A stretch of DNA of 64,000 nt from Pedobacter panaciterrae (GTDB lineage Bacteria; Bacteroidota; Bacteroidia; Sphingobacteriales; Sphingobacteriaceae), in NCBI RefSeq assembly GCF_013204795.1, contig NZ_JABMKW010000017.1, positions 372,001-436,000 of the forward strand, in the 5' to 3' direction. Numbering within the stretch: the first letter of the stretch is position 1; each line of letters opens with the position of its first letter. The notes under the pieces are model-generated. The model had not been told where the DNA came from, did no database searches, and saw only the letters and a program-made list of their open reading frames with translations. Below are positions 1-8,915 of this stretch, piece by piece. The position numbers and the translations under genes are program-made.

Positions 1-412
1 CGGCTAATAAATTTCCGGCACCATTGCCAGCTCCCTGTTCGGTTTTTTTAATCAGCTCCTGCTGCTGCTTCGGATCCAAACCAATCTTCTCGCTAATCCA
101 ATGCTGAAAGGCGGAGAAAAGATCAATGACACGCTGTTTCATTTCATCTACATTTTCCATTAGGCCATTGAGCTGCCAGGAGAGTGAAAATAGGACGAGT
201 GAAATGACCAGTACAAAACTGAGTATACAAATCAGGGACGCGGCTCCCCGTCCCATCCCTTTATGCTCCAGCCAATTACAAAATCTGATAAACAACATGG
301 AAAATACCGATGCAAGTGTGACCGGAATGAGGAATGGTCCAGCAAAATACAATCCTGAAAAGGTCAGAATAAAAAACAAAAGCACATAAATACTGTGTTG
401 AAGTTTTGCCAT
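1..412 (-). CDS. AI-2E family transporter (permease), N-terminal part, cut by window edge
   Basis: The minus strand reads open from an ATG at 410-412 to base 1, about 137 codons, with no stop. The protein begins MAKLQHSIYVLLFFILTFSG and shows a first membrane hairpin, a GMGRGAAS turn, a further membrane segment, then a charged stretch with MENVDEMKQRVIDLF. This layout (two early membrane segments and then a long amphipathic region) is that of the AI-2E/PerM permease family PF01594, which are eight-helix inner-membrane transporters of mostly unknown substrate. Only the N-terminal third is present, so the family call rests on the hydropathy pattern and general resemblance. The gene runs off the left edge. 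Confidence 0.6.
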   Translation of the reverse strand, partial: MAKLQHSIYVLLFFILTFSGLYFAGPFLIPVTLASVFSMLFIRFCNWLEHKGMGRGAASLICILSFVLVISLVLFSLSWQLNGLMENVDEMKQRVIDLFSAFQHWISEKIGLDPKQQQELIKKTEQGAGNGAGNLLA

Positions 413-717
413 ACTTCTGACAACAAATCTTCAGCAAGAACTGTTTGTTCTGGTGCAGAAAAACCCTATCGTCATATGGGGTTAGCGGCACAAAGTCCGG
501 CAACATTTCGCAAGAGGCCGGTAATACCCCCAATAGTATGATTCAATCTTATTGTCACTCAACGCCGTTGTCTGGTTGACACACGTTTGAGATTCTGACC
601 CACAAAAATGTCGATTGTTATTTAAACAGGTATTTAACGCTGAAACATTTCATCATACAAAGGGTTATATAGCACATAATCATCTGTAATGGAATTGTTA
701 ATATAAAATTCATCGCT
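413..717. other. Intergenic region between divergent genes
   Basis: About 305 bases separate the permease (minus) and the DUF4142 gene (plus). I see no gene here: short frames have no recognisable protein character. Promoters for both neighbours must lie here, but I could not fix a convincing -7 box. Confidence 0.5.
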
Positions 718-1566
718 ATGAAAAATCTCATCATTTGCCTAATCTTTATGATGGCAGCAGCAGGCTCGGCCGCCGCTCAGAATCCAAGCCAAAACCAGTC
801 TTCAGGAATCACCCCAGAACAGTTCATCAACCAGGCTGCACTCAGCAGCATGAAAGAAATAGCAGCCGGAAAAATAGCTATGCAAAAAGCCGAGAACGCA
901 AAACTTAAGGACTATGGAGCGATGATGACCCAGGATCATGACAAAGCCAATGTCGAATTAACGGCGATCGCCAAATCTAAAAATGTAAATTTGCCAAGCC
1001 AAACTGACACGACTACTGTTTCATCGGGATCTGGCAACGTTGGTAACAGGCCTGCCTTAGATGGTACTCAAACAGGTATAACCAGTGCCAACGGTACTAC
1101 TATAAATCCAAACACGACCAACAGTACAACGGGTTCAGCAAGAGTTACAACCGGTATCACGGAAACGGACAGCATATCTGCTGCTGCCGCAACAGCCACA
1201 GGTATTAATAAGTCCAACGGAACGACCGGTGCAGCGAAGCACACGCAGAAGCAAAAAAAAGGAGGGCACCATGCTGGTGCTACGCCAGCTGATAGCAATG
1301 ATGGTACATATGCATTGAAAACGATCACCGAAACAGATGTCAGTTCGGCACTTAGGCAGCTGTATACCTTAGATGGCGCGGCGTTCGATACCGCTTATAT
1401 CCAAATGATGGTCTCCGACCATAGAAATGCAATCGCTTTATTTACACAGGGAGCCGAGTCTTCTGATCCGGATATCAAAGCCTTTGCCAGTAAACAACTG
1501 CCCACCTTACGCAACCATTTACAGCAAATTCAAAAAATCTCCGACATGGCAAAAAGTCCGCATTAA
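718..1566 (+). CDS. Secreted DUF4142 protein with a low-complexity insertion
   Basis: This 282-residue protein has a signal peptide (MKNLIICLIFMMAAAGSAAAQ). It then has the first half of a DUF4142 ferritin-like helical bundle (about 35-95: EQFINQAALSSMKEIAAGKIA, then DYGAMMTQDH) and the second half (about 220-278: FDTAYIQMMVSDHRNAIALF). Between them lies a Thr/Ser/Asn/Gly-rich linker of about 120 residues with a basic KHTQKQKKGGHH patch. DUF4142 domains are usually 130-140 residues without such an insert, so the insertion is odd. The family is periplasmic or outer-membrane associated, of unknown activity, and often stress-induced. Two shorter relatives lie at 10362-10955 and 16302-16898. It stands alone, with no operon partner. 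Confidence 0.85.
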   Translation: MKNLIICLIFMMAAAGSAAAQNPSQNQSSGITPEQFINQAALSSMKEIAAGKIAMQKAENAKLKDYGAMMTQDHDKANVELTAIAKSKNVNLPSQTDTTTVSSGSGNVGNRPALDGTQTGITSANGTTINPNTTNSTTGSARVTTGITETDSISAAAATATGINKSNGTTGAAKHTQKQKKGGHHAGATPADSNDGTYALKTITETDVSSALRQLYTLDGAAFDTAYIQMMVSDHRNAIALFTQGAESSDPDIKAFASKQLPTLRNHLQQIQKISDMAKSPH

Positions 1567-1912
1567 CTAATATGTCATTAAAACGCTGAGACGGGCATTA
1601 AATGTATCATGGCATTTCACCATTAGCTGTAATATTCAATTTGACAGCCGATCATAAGTCCGATGCTACTGGAATTGCTTTTTACGCTTTCGAAAGGCAC
1701 CAAGAGTTCCCTAGAGCTTATGGTATGGCCTTCTCCCAGCCAGGCAACCTGTTTCCAGGGACTGTCAACATCAGACTGGCCATCACCAGTTCCATTCAGT
1801 GGAATACGGAGCCGACCGACATTTAATCTACCATCATGAGTGGGAAAGAACCACTTTTCACGAAATACAAAGGACAGATTCGACCAAAAAAGTGGCAAAA
1901 ACACAAATCTTA
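1567..1912. other. Intergenic region, no gene seen
   Basis: The 345 bases between the convergent DUF4142 and GH2 genes contain short frames on both strands, but none has a plausible start signal, hydropathy pattern or family resemblance. No clear hairpin terminator was found. Confidence 0.5.
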
Positions 1913-3739
1913 TCATTTCAACTTCTTGCCCTCATTAATCACAGCCTGATTAACCTCCCTAATTCTTTCAACATCCATTTTCTCAAAGGCACGGTCATAG
2001 GTCAAAACACCATTGACTTCATGCTCCACATCTGTCGTTTGTGTATAGACGGCAACACTCAGGCCTTTATACTTCATGAGCTGCTCAACCTGATCTAACA
2101 AGAGAATGTAGCGGTCTGTAAGTGCAGTTTTGGTAGGCTCATAACCATACGCATTATTTTCCACAGGCCACATATGTCCCCTCACAAACAGACCTACGCC
2201 TCCAAATTCGCCCAGTGATGCGGCTCGTTTGTCATCAGGCACAGAAGCATCGTTAGGTCCGATGTAAATATGGGTATCTACAAAATCTCCATTCCCAGGA
2301 TCTCCGGCTGCTTTCTGGTACCCGGGATTGTTGTTGAAGCCAGAGTTGCCATTTACAAGTCTTGACGGATCATATTTTTTTACCCAATCAGTAATTTCTT
2401 TTACATCAAATGCACCCCAGTTTTCATTAAATGGAACCCAGGTAATGATAGAGGGGGAGTTGTAATGATCGTCCATTATGGCTTTGAGTTCCTTACGGAA
2501 AACTGTTCGTGTTCTGGCTGTATCTTCATGTTGGTACCAAATGGCCGGCATATCCTGCCAAACCAATAAGCCAAGTTTGTCTGCCCAGTAATAAAATCGC
2601 TTTGGCTCAGTTTTCATATGCTTCCTAATCAAATTGAATCCTGCCCTCTTGGTAAATTCCACATCATATTTCAGCGCATCTTCTGTTGGTGCAGTCAGAA
2701 TTCCGTCCGGCCAATATCCCTGATCAAGGAGGCCGACCTGCATAACGAATTTGCCATTCAATAACGGCCTAATGACACCATTCACTTTACCAAGTTTCAC
2801 ATCACGCATTCCGAAATAGCTGGTTACCTCATCGGTAACTTTACCATTTTTACTTCGTAACGTCAACTTCAGATCATATAAAAAGGGCTCATCTGGAGAC
2901 CACAGTTTTGGATTTTTAATTGGAATGTAAAACGCAGTTCCAGCTTCGGATTTAATCTCGGAAACCATCTTTTTCCCCTCAAGTACCACCGCAGAAACTT
3001 GACCAACGTCTGCATTCACCTCTACCTTCAGGCGACTATTGGCTAAATCAGGCAGTAGGCGGATGTTCTTGATGTAATTTTCATTTACCGGCTCAAGCCA
3101 AACCGTTTGCCAGATTCCCGATGAAAAAGTATAATCGCCACGAGGACCATTCTTACCTGATGGCGCCCGGCCATCGTTTGGATCATAGGAGGCAACAATA
3201 ATTATGTTGGCGCCCTTTTTCAAAAAAGGGGTGATGTTTAGGCTGAAAGCATCGTACCCACCGGCATGTGATCCGGCTTTTTGTCCATTGACAAAAACAG
3301 TTGCGTCGTGATCGACAGCATCAAAATGGATAATGATTTGTTTATCTTTCCAGGAGTCTGGGATTTCCAGGCTCCTGCGGTACCACATATTTATTTCCTG
3401 TTTTCTTTCAATTCCGGACAGTACAGACTCCGGACAGTAAGGAACAAGTATCTGCTCACTTTTGTCACCGAAGTTTATGGGTTTTGATGGATTGAGGGCA
3501 TTCATAACATCTTTACCCCCAATATAGTCCCATTTTCCATTCAAACACAGCCAATTCTTACGTTCAAGCTGAGGCCTGGGGTAGTCCGGGAATGGAATTT
3601 TTGATTCTATAGCCACCTTCGTCCACGCTGTGGGTAATTTAGCAACCTGACCCGCTGATTTCTCAACTGAAACAAAAATCACTAACAAAAGGACGGCAAA
3701 AAAGAGAATTTTGATGTTTTTTTTCATCATTAAGAACAT
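1913..3739 (-). CDS. Glycoside hydrolase family 2 protein, exported
   Basis: This 608-residue exported enzyme has a signal peptide in about residues 1-30. A GH2 sugar-binding jelly-roll follows (about 45-215, with YRRSLEIPDSWK and FDAVDHDATVFVNGQ), then an Ig-like domain (about 220-315) and a TIM barrel (about 320-600). The catalytic acid/base is expected at Glu439 in PFNENWG and the nucleophile at Glu511 in LGEFGG. GH2 enzymes retain configuration and include beta-galactosidases, glucuronidases and mannosidases; the sequence alone does not tell which. It is shorter than LacZ and lacks its C-terminal domains. The start could also be the second or third Met (MMKKN). No SusC/SusD pair is adjacent, so it is not in a classical polysaccharide utilisation locus. 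Confidence 0.9.
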   Translation of the reverse strand: MFLMMKKNIKILFFAVLLLVIFVSVEKSAGQVAKLPTAWTKVAIESKIPFPDYPRPQLERKNWLCLNGKWDYIGGKDVMNALNPSKPINFGDKSEQILVPYCPESVLSGIERKQEINMWYRRSLEIPDSWKDKQIIIHFDAVDHDATVFVNGQKAGSHAGGYDAFSLNITPFLKKGANIIIVASYDPNDGRAPSGKNGPRGDYTFSSGIWQTVWLEPVNENYIKNIRLLPDLANSRLKVEVNADVGQVSAVVLEGKKMVSEIKSEAGTAFYIPIKNPKLWSPDEPFLYDLKLTLRSKNGKVTDEVTSYFGMRDVKLGKVNGVIRPLLNGKFVMQVGLLDQGYWPDGILTAPTEDALKYDVEFTKRAGFNLIRKHMKTEPKRFYYWADKLGLLVWQDMPAIWYQHEDTARTRTVFRKELKAIMDDHYNSPSIITWVPFNENWGAFDVKEITDWVKKYDPSRLVNGNSGFNNNPGYQKAAGDPGNGDFVDTHIYIGPNDASVPDDKRAASLGEFGGVGLFVRGHMWPVENNAYGYEPTKTALTDRYILLLDQVEQLMKYKGLSVAVYTQTTDVEHEVNGVLTYDRAFEKMDVERIREVNQAVINEGKKLK

Positions 3740-4256
3740 TAGTCTTTAATTAGGAGTAAATTCTTTTATAAATATACAAATATGCTTAAAAAATCTTATG
3801 GCTCACTGTAGTTTTAATGATCATTAAGAGAAGATTCTGATCATTTCCAATATAGCACCGAAAAAGTAAAGAACCTAAGGACACAAAATAGAGTTACGAT
3901 ATCGCCAATTTTAAACAGGGTCTTGCCTTCAGGGTAATGCTTTCCTTTCATAAATTCGGTCAGCAGCTTATGCACTTTTGGTTTCTGCCCGCACATGCCG
4001 TAGTTGCTGCTTATTTCTAATATCTGGCTTACTTTCACGATGTTTCCATGGAGTATTGCCCCAATAAGAAACCGCAGCCAGAGAGACAAAGAACTTCAGG
4101 ATAAAGAGCGCCAGAATCCCCCCGGCATTTCAGAACGTCAGCTTAAGATCGCGGCTAACATCATTGCAAAAACAGCACAAACAAAACTGCGATAAATGCC
4201 ATGAAAGGTTGTTTAAATTGGTTTAATTTCTCACCAGTACCGTCTAAAAAATGACA
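3740..4256. other. Gene-poor stretch, possible decayed DNA
   Basis: These 517 bases hold two overlapping frames, one on each strand (about 3841-4089 minus and 4004-4195 plus). Neither resembles a known family or has a good start signal. The plus frame ends in a charged Lys/Gln-rich stretch that could be the relic of a small protein. I would leave it unannotated. Confidence 0.4.
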
Positions 4257-4412
4257 TTAAATATGATTCTCATTGTTTTTTGGGGAAATCTCAGATTTAT
4301 TTACGTCCTCCTCATATTTAGTTAAATCCTTTTTGTTCCGGTTGATCAGGAAAATGACTAACAATACGACCAGTAGCACAACCAAACCTTCAATAAAATA
4401 ATTAGTTTCCAT
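4257..4412 (-). CDS. Small single-pass membrane protein, 51 residues
   Basis: A minus-strand frame from ATG (4410-4412) to TAA (4257-4259) encodes a 51-residue protein. METNYFIEGL is followed by a hydrophobic segment (VVLLVVLLVIFLI) and a charged tail (NRNKKDLTKYEEDVNKSE). One N-out/C-in helix with an acidic and basic cytoplasmic tail is a common shape for small Bacteroidota membrane proteins. No family is recognised. Its composition (clean hydrophobic core, then charged residues, no rare codons) argues that it is real despite its size. Confidence 0.6.
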   Translation of the reverse strand: METNYFIEGLVVLLVVLLVIFLINRNKKDLTKYEEDVNKSEISPKNNENHI

Positions 4413-4643
4413 ATGAGCTATCGATTAGTTGGACAACGCTTTATCTGAAAGCGTCCTAACTGAAAAACAATGCAGGTTTGGATTGGTTCAGGAAAACTGA
4501 ACAAAAAACCCTTCTCATTATGGAGTTTCATTCAACAGATGCAAAAAAATGCAGCATCGATGTTTTATCCAGCCTACCCAAAAGGCCAGCTCAGAAAATA
4601 AATCGGTGATAAACGCATTAGAATATTTGGTAATCCTTGAGCT

Positions 4644-4919
4644 ATGGAACAACTGCCACACAACTTAAAAATGGAATTCAGCCTTCCAAATGATGAAAAC
4701 AGCCTCATATTTATCAAATATTTTGAGGATTATACTCACCAGGAAATCGCATCTTCATTGAATCTCCCCATAAATATCGTAAAAGAGCGGCTGCGAAAAA
4801 GCAGGCGGCGACTAAGGATCAACTATAGGCTTTTTACCAGGTGGTTTAATGCCTCTTTAAAGTGCGGCAACATTCACTCACCCGGAGCGCAAATTTCAAG
4901 CCCAGAAAGCGGGCTGTGA
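4644..4919 (+). CDS. Orphan sigma-70 region-4-like fragment
   Basis: Residues about 15-58 of this 91-residue frame (FIKYFEDYTHQEIASSLNLP, then KERLRKSRRRLR) match the helix-turn-helix of sigma-70 region 4, as found at the C-terminus of ECF sigma factors. No region 2 precedes it, so it cannot bind core polymerase in the usual way. The last 30 residues look like read-out into the 3' end of the convergent methyltransferase gene, which it overlaps by 46 bases. It may be the remnant of an ECF sigma gene or a stand-alone region-4 protein. I favour a remnant. Confidence 0.5.
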   Translation: MEQLPHNLKMEFSLPNDENSLIFIKYFEDYTHQEIASSLNLPINIVKERLRKSRRRLRINYRLFTRWFNASLKCGNIHSPGAQISSPESGL

Positions 4920-5973
4920 GCTACACCCTTTTCCTGTATGAGTACTTTGTATTTACTGCCCATCTCTATCAGCAGCGTATGGCCGATATGTGCAGCCTTT
5001 TGAGCTGCCAGGACAACATCCTGTTCTCCTGAAAGAATGTTCAGGAGCTGCTCCCGGAATCCCAGGGAAGTTAAGAAGTATCTCTGATCGGTAAAACCTG
5101 CCTCCCTCAATCCATTTTTTTCTCCCCAATGGCGCAGTGCAGAGAAATTCACAAAAGAGCTCATGTCCTGCTCACCGATATGTTCATAAAAAGAATCATT
5201 TACTGAATGCTTGTAGTAGCATAACAACGTTCCCTTTTCCTTCCCTGGGATGCACATATCTGCAATGCTATAACCATAATCTATGGTGATCACATACCCG
5301 CTCTTTAAGGCGGAAGCCACCTCACTGATCCAATCGAGTGCCTGCAGATTGATCTCGGTACCGAACCCTTTGGGAAGATCTATACCCAATTCGCTAAGGT
5401 AGGCTTTGAGTGTTTTTCCAGCGGGACGCAGCAACTCACAAAAACCATTTTGATAGTCGACGAATACCTCCATCAATTCCTTTTCCATCACCACCCGGTG
5501 TACCGTAAAATTATCTATCAGCTCGTTGGACAGCACACAACCATTTATCGCTGGGATCTCTGAGATCGAATCATACCATTCCACTTTATCGTCAACAGGT
5601 TTCTGGCCAGCTTGCGCATCCGCGGACTTTTTTCTATGATGCAATAACGCAGCTCAGCAAACATCCTGGTATTGGTTTGAAGGCAAGTCATGATGTCCCT
5701 GCATAAATGACCTGTACCTGCACCATATTCCAAAATAGTAAATGGAAGACAGCCCATTTGCACCCACATCTGTTCAAGCTGCTTTGCCAGAAGTGCGCCA
5801 AAAACCGGTGAAAGTGTCGCACTCGTATAAAAATCTCCTTCTGTACCTATTGAATTGCATCTTGTGGTATAATAACCATTCCATGGGTCATACAGGCAGC
5901 ACTCCATAAATTCGTTGAATGGGATGGGTCCAGTTTCACGGATCCGCTGAGCGATGAGATCTGACAACTCCAT
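4874..5973 (-). pseudogene. MidA/NDUFAF7-type SAM-dependent methyltransferase, frameshifted
   Basis: Two overlapping minus-strand frames (5545-5973 and 4874-5644) form one protein of about 365 residues. The first carries the MidA start (RIRETGPIPFNEFMECCLYD) and the SAM-binding loop ILEYGAGTGHL. The second carries the rest (VLSNELIDNFTVHRVV and onward). The frames change near 5605. Adding one C to the run in CTGGCCAGAAA gives a smooth LAQKPVDDKVEWYDS junction, as expected for the family. Proteins of this class (PF02636) resemble mitochondrial NDUFAF7, which methylates an arginine of complex I. The gene is either newly broken or carries an assembly error. It lies 11 bases after the small gene at 5985-6308, probably in the same transcript. 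Confidence 0.75.
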
Positions 5974-5984
5974 ATCACAATTGA

Positions 5985-6308
5985 CTAACCCAGTCCCATG
6001 CCGTCTGGGGCGGAAACCGTTTCCCCTGAACCCAACCTGGATACAAATTTATGAAAGGTGCTCATTTCCCCATTTGCCTTTTTTTCTTGATATAAAAAGT
6101 CAAGTCTTTCCTGGTCAAAATCATTAAAAAAATCTTCCCAGCTGATTTCTTCCAGATCATCACTTTTACTGAATTCCGGAAAATGAATTCTTAGTATACC
6201 TTCATCACCGTTTACTGTTGTGCCAATCACCCGGGCAGGGACACCATTTCGCGCTTCCGCCCATTCTCTAATGGTTTGATGATTATGCGTCTGATTTGAA
6301 GTGCTCAT
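5985..6308 (-). CDS. Small conserved protein (type often mislabelled glucan branching enzyme)
   Basis: This 107-residue soluble protein has IREWAEARNGVPARV near the start, DEGILRIHFPEF in the middle and EEISWEDFFNDFDQERLDFLYQ after it. The same arrangement is found in a widespread family of about 80-100 residues that databases often name 1,4-alpha-glucan branching enzyme by mistake. There is no catalytic signature of such an enzyme. Its function is unknown and it is common in stress-gene neighbourhoods. It is the first gene of a short minus-strand unit with the methyltransferase, and its promoter faces a dyad shared with the small gene at 6545. Confidence 0.65.
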   Translation of the reverse strand: MSTSNQTHNHQTIREWAEARNGVPARVIGTTVNGDEGILRIHFPEFSKSDDLEEISWEDFFNDFDQERLDFLYQEKKANGEMSTFHKFVSRLGSGETVSAPDGMGLG

Positions 6309-6435
6309 ATTTTTTTGATTTAACTTTGGTTTTAGTGTTCTTCATGGTTCTATGGTCAGTTTAAGAACACGCTAAATGCATATTGAATTTTTAAGCTTCA
6401 ATATGCACGGCATTTTTTGAACAATCCCTATTTAT

Positions 6436-6481
6436 AAAGGTTTGTCAAATTTTTAAAAATTGAATTTATGACAAACCATTT
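6436..6481. promoter_or_regulatory. Dyad GGTTTGTCA ... TGACAAACC between divergent small genes
   Basis: AAAGGTTTGTCA (6436-6447) and TGACAAACCATTT (6469-6481) form an inverted repeat with a 21-base AT-rich spacer. It lies between the divergent genes starting at 6308 and 6545. Related dyads occur at 8412-8443 and 26884-26914. Each half includes a TTTGACAAACC-like string that could act as an outward -33 element. Role as an operator or paired promoter is inferred. Confidence 0.5.
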
Positions 6482-6544
6482 AAACACCTGACTGTTAACC
6501 TCTAAAAACAGCAATCTGGTTTCCTAATTCTTAAAGTCTTAGTC

Positions 6545-6736
6545 ATGGAAAATAAAAGAAAAAGAATAACAGGCAGTGAGATCGATAAGGTCATTGCAAA
6601 GGCAGGTAGTCCGAATCCCCAGAAATCTAAGACCGGGGAGCTGTTACCCGAGAAGGAACAGGCAAATGCAGATCTGCATAATCAGGCAGAACAAGCAACC
6701 AAATATATTAACAAACCGCACATGCTGTTTAAGTAG
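6545..6736 (+). CDS. Small charged protein ending NKPHMLFK (paralogue family)
   Basis: This 63-residue, highly charged, probably disordered protein starts MENKRKRITGSEIDKVIAKA and ends INKPHMLFK. A frameshifted relative at 16069-16223 shares MEKKRKR at the start and LNKPHMLFK at the end. Two others (8916-9092, 22874-23035) share the IDKxxAKAxSxNPxK core and the EPLxEKDE-like middle. No known family is recognised. The conserved ends suggest selection on short linear motifs rather than a fold. It has its own promoter region, with a dyad in front. Confidence 0.65.
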   Translation: MENKRKRITGSEIDKVIAKAGSPNPQKSKTGELLPEKEQANADLHNQAEQATKYINKPHMLFK

Positions 6737-6767
6737 CTATTTGATTTGAAACTTAAAATTGAAGCCA

Positions 6768-7097
6768 ATGGGATACCATGAATGGAAATCATGCATTGAG
6801 GCTTGTTTGGAATGTGCCTCAACCTGCAACTACTGCGCCAGCTCCTGCACCCGGGAACCGGATGTGGAAATGATGGCGGAATGCATCAGACTGGATATGG
6901 AATGCGCAGCGGTATGTTACGCTGCTGCACAACTGATGAGTCTGGGTATTGACAGCGCAAAACAACTTTGTAAACTCTGTGCGGAGATTTGTAATGACTG
7001 TGGAACAGAATGTGGTAAACACCATAGCGAACATTGTCAAAAATGTGCTGAAGCCTGTTTACATTGTGCGCAGGAATGCCTTAAAATAGCCTCCTAG
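6768..7097 (+). CDS. Cys-rich four-helix bundle copper-binding protein (Csp/DUF326 type)
   Basis: The 109-residue protein has about twenty cysteines spaced along helices (CIEACLECASTCNYCASSC, then CKLCAEICNDCGTECGKH and CQKCAEACLHCAQEC). This is the pattern of the DUF326/Csp family (PF03860), in which a four-helix bundle stores many Cu(I) ions on inward-facing cysteines. It has no signal peptide, so it is the cytosolic kind (Csp3-like). I chose the ATG at 6768; a TTG at 6759 would add three residues but has no better ribosome site. It follows the small protein at 6545 by 31 bases and may share its transcript. Confidence 0.88.
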   Translation: MGYHEWKSCIEACLECASTCNYCASSCTREPDVEMMAECIRLDMECAAVCYAAAQLMSLGIDSAKQLCKLCAEICNDCGTECGKHHSEHCQKCAEACLHCAQECLKIAS

Positions 7098-7154
7098 CAT
7101 ACGTCACTATTACTTAAAGCTCACAATTTTCAGTTCTGAGACCACGCAGCCATT

Positions 7155-8348
7155 ATGAAAGAGCACTGGATTTTAACTGGGTTACTTTCTCTGATGGGGA
7201 TCGGGGGGATTACACCTCACCACGCAACCACCGGACATGGAACCGCGTGGCTTGGGTCTGACACCACCGGGAACAAATCCTATTCGGGATTAATCTTTGA
7301 ACAAACACATATCATTCCATCCTCCTGGGGAATAAAATCGGTATTGTTCAATTCAACAGGCACAAAACTGTATGCGCTTAACCTGGAAAACATGTACATC
7401 AGTGAATTTAGCCAGGCAAGTAAAAAGCAAATCAGGGTATTCAATTTCAGCCCCACAAAAGCCAGGGGATTGGACTATCGTTCCCACCAAAAGATCCCTT
7501 CTTTTGCCGAAAAACCGGTAGAGGCCTGCTTTAGTCATCACGATAAGATCTTGTGGGTTTCCCTACACAATAGCGAAGGCATTATCCCACTGCCCTTAGA
7601 TTCGGCATGGAGGGGCCAATCGGCGGCCAGTTCAGTTCGGAATAAGGTGGTTTACCTCTCCCATCAGGGTACTCAGGTCAAAGACACCCTGCTGGTTCCC
7701 TTGATCCAAACCGGAAAAACACCGAAAGTAATTGCAAAAACAGCGGACAACAGGTATTTATTGGTCAGCAACTGGACCTCCAAAACCGTCAGCATCTTAA
7801 AGATAAACGATACACTTGCTCCTTATGGAAAAAAAATAGCTACCATATCCACTTCAGCGATCCCCAGGGGAATTGCCGTTGACGATAAAAACAGCAGCAC
7901 CTATGTGGGTATAATGGGCGGAAATTCCATCATCCGGATCAATAATAAAACCTGGAAGGTTGAAAAGCGATTTACAGTACCTCAAAACCCACGGCACCTG
8001 GTCACGGATAACTTGGGGCGTTTATTTATTTCTTTCAATGCTGTTTCTGAAATTGCCTGTATGGCGACCAGCACAGGCAGGGTCTTATTTACCGCCAAAA
8101 CGCATGCGCAGCCCAGAACGATTGCTTTATCAGAAAACCAGAAATTCCTTTTTGTGACTTGCTACCTGGGGAATAAAATTGATGTTTTTAAGATCAACCC
8201 GGGGAGTTTCAGGAGAATCTTTTCCATCGATTGTCCGGGAAAACCTGTTGGAATCGCCCTTTATGAGAATAAAGATACTATCGAAGCCTGGGTTGGTAAT
8301 TACCTGGTGGGCCATTTGAATGTATTTACCTTTAAAAAGATCAAATGA
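7155..8348 (+). CDS. Exported YVTN/YncE-like beta-propeller protein
   Basis: The 397-residue protein has a signal-like N-terminus (MKEHWILTGLLSLMGIGGIT) and then repeated 40-45 residue blades of the YVTN/40-residue lactonase-like type, for example VLFNSTGTKLYALNLENMYI, RYLLVSNWTSKTVSILKIN and QKFLFVTCYLGNKIDVFKIN. These propellers act as scaffolds or bind ligands in the periplasm. No catalytic residues can be assigned. It begins 57 bases after the Cys-rich protein on the same strand, so co-transcription is possible. A short CACCTAC/GTAGGTG dyad at 8386-8400 follows. Confidence 0.8.
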   Translation: MKEHWILTGLLSLMGIGGITPHHATTGHGTAWLGSDTTGNKSYSGLIFEQTHIIPSSWGIKSVLFNSTGTKLYALNLENMYISEFSQASKKQIRVFNFSPTKARGLDYRSHQKIPSFAEKPVEACFSHHDKILWVSLHNSEGIIPLPLDSAWRGQSAASSVRNKVVYLSHQGTQVKDTLLVPLIQTGKTPKVIAKTADNRYLLVSNWTSKTVSILKINDTLAPYGKKIATISTSAIPRGIAVDDKNSSTYVGIMGGNSIIRINNKTWKVEKRFTVPQNPRHLVTDNLGRLFISFNAVSEIACMATSTGRVLFTAKTHAQPRTIALSENQKFLFVTCYLGNKIDVFKINPGSFRRIFSIDCPGKPVGIALYENKDTIEAWVGNYLVGHLNVFTFKKIK

Positions 8349-8411
8349 ATGTCATTGCCTTCAATGTACACAGGGGTAGAGAAAACACCTACTGTAGGTG
8401 CCCAATCCCTC

Positions 8412-8443
8412 TTTGTCATTAAATATCTTATGACAAACCATTT
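8412..8443. promoter_or_regulatory. Dyad TTTGTCAT ... ATGACAAA upstream of a DUF6496 gene
   Basis: TTTGTCAT (8412-8419) and ATGACAAA (8430-8437), followed by CCATTT, form an inverted repeat with a 10-base spacer about 110 bases before the small gene at 8553. The right half, TGACAAACCATTT, is identical to that at 6469-6481. Function is inferred from recurrence only. Confidence 0.45.
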
Positions 8444-8552
8444 GGCAAATAGCTTGTTACTCTTTAGCTATAAGCTCCTAAATACTAAAAGACCCTAAGG
8501 GACCAGTGTTTACTGGCTTATAGGCAAATGGAAAAAATTTAATATTAAGACT

Positions 8553-8729
8553 ATGGCAAAGTATTCAGAAAAAGCCTCAGAGAAAGTGGAAAAAACCATG
8601 CATGAAATGAAAGAAGGGAAACTCAAATCCGGTAGCGGAAAAAAGGTTACCTCTAAAAAACAGGCAGTTGCAATTGGTCTGTCAGAAGCCCGTAAAGCAG
8701 GTGCGAAAGTACCGAAGAAAAAGTCCTGA
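8553..8729 (+). CDS. DUF6496 small basic protein, copy 1
   Basis: This 58-residue Lys-rich protein starts MAKYSEKASEKVEKTMHEMK and continues with GKLKSGSGKKVTSKKQAVAIGLSEARKAGAKVPKKKS. This is the DUF6496 type, a conserved short family of unknown function common in soil bacteria; parts of it look like a histone- or plasmid-stress-like basic peptide. The copy at 21649-21825 differs almost only in the last residue. A decayed copy lies near 26545-26640. The near identity of two copies 13 kb apart suggests recent duplication or gene conversion. Confidence 0.75.
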   Translation: MAKYSEKASEKVEKTMHEMKEGKLKSGSGKKVTSKKQAVAIGLSEARKAGAKVPKKKS

Positions 8730-8915
8730 CCGGGGTATTCAGTCCATCATCTGACAGCAGCGGCAACAGCACTTCAGCACTAAGCGGATCGCCATAAACC
8801 TATTGCATGATGGGACCATTATTTATACTGCAGCGCTCCTTTTCCTCTTTTTTACAGGCTTACCTCCGGTCAAAAAGAAATTCGACAAAATCGTTCCACA
8901 TACAGCGACGGCACC

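Noticed and set aside
1068..1328. Hydrophobic 86-codon frame antisense to the DUF4142 linker
   Set aside because: It is the mirror of a Thr/Ser/Asn-rich low-complexity coding stretch; such mirrors are always Val/Leu-rich.
3841..4195. Two opposite-strand frames of 82 and 63 codons
   Set aside because: No family resemblance, no ribosome site, and mutual overlap on opposite strands; they look like chance frames.
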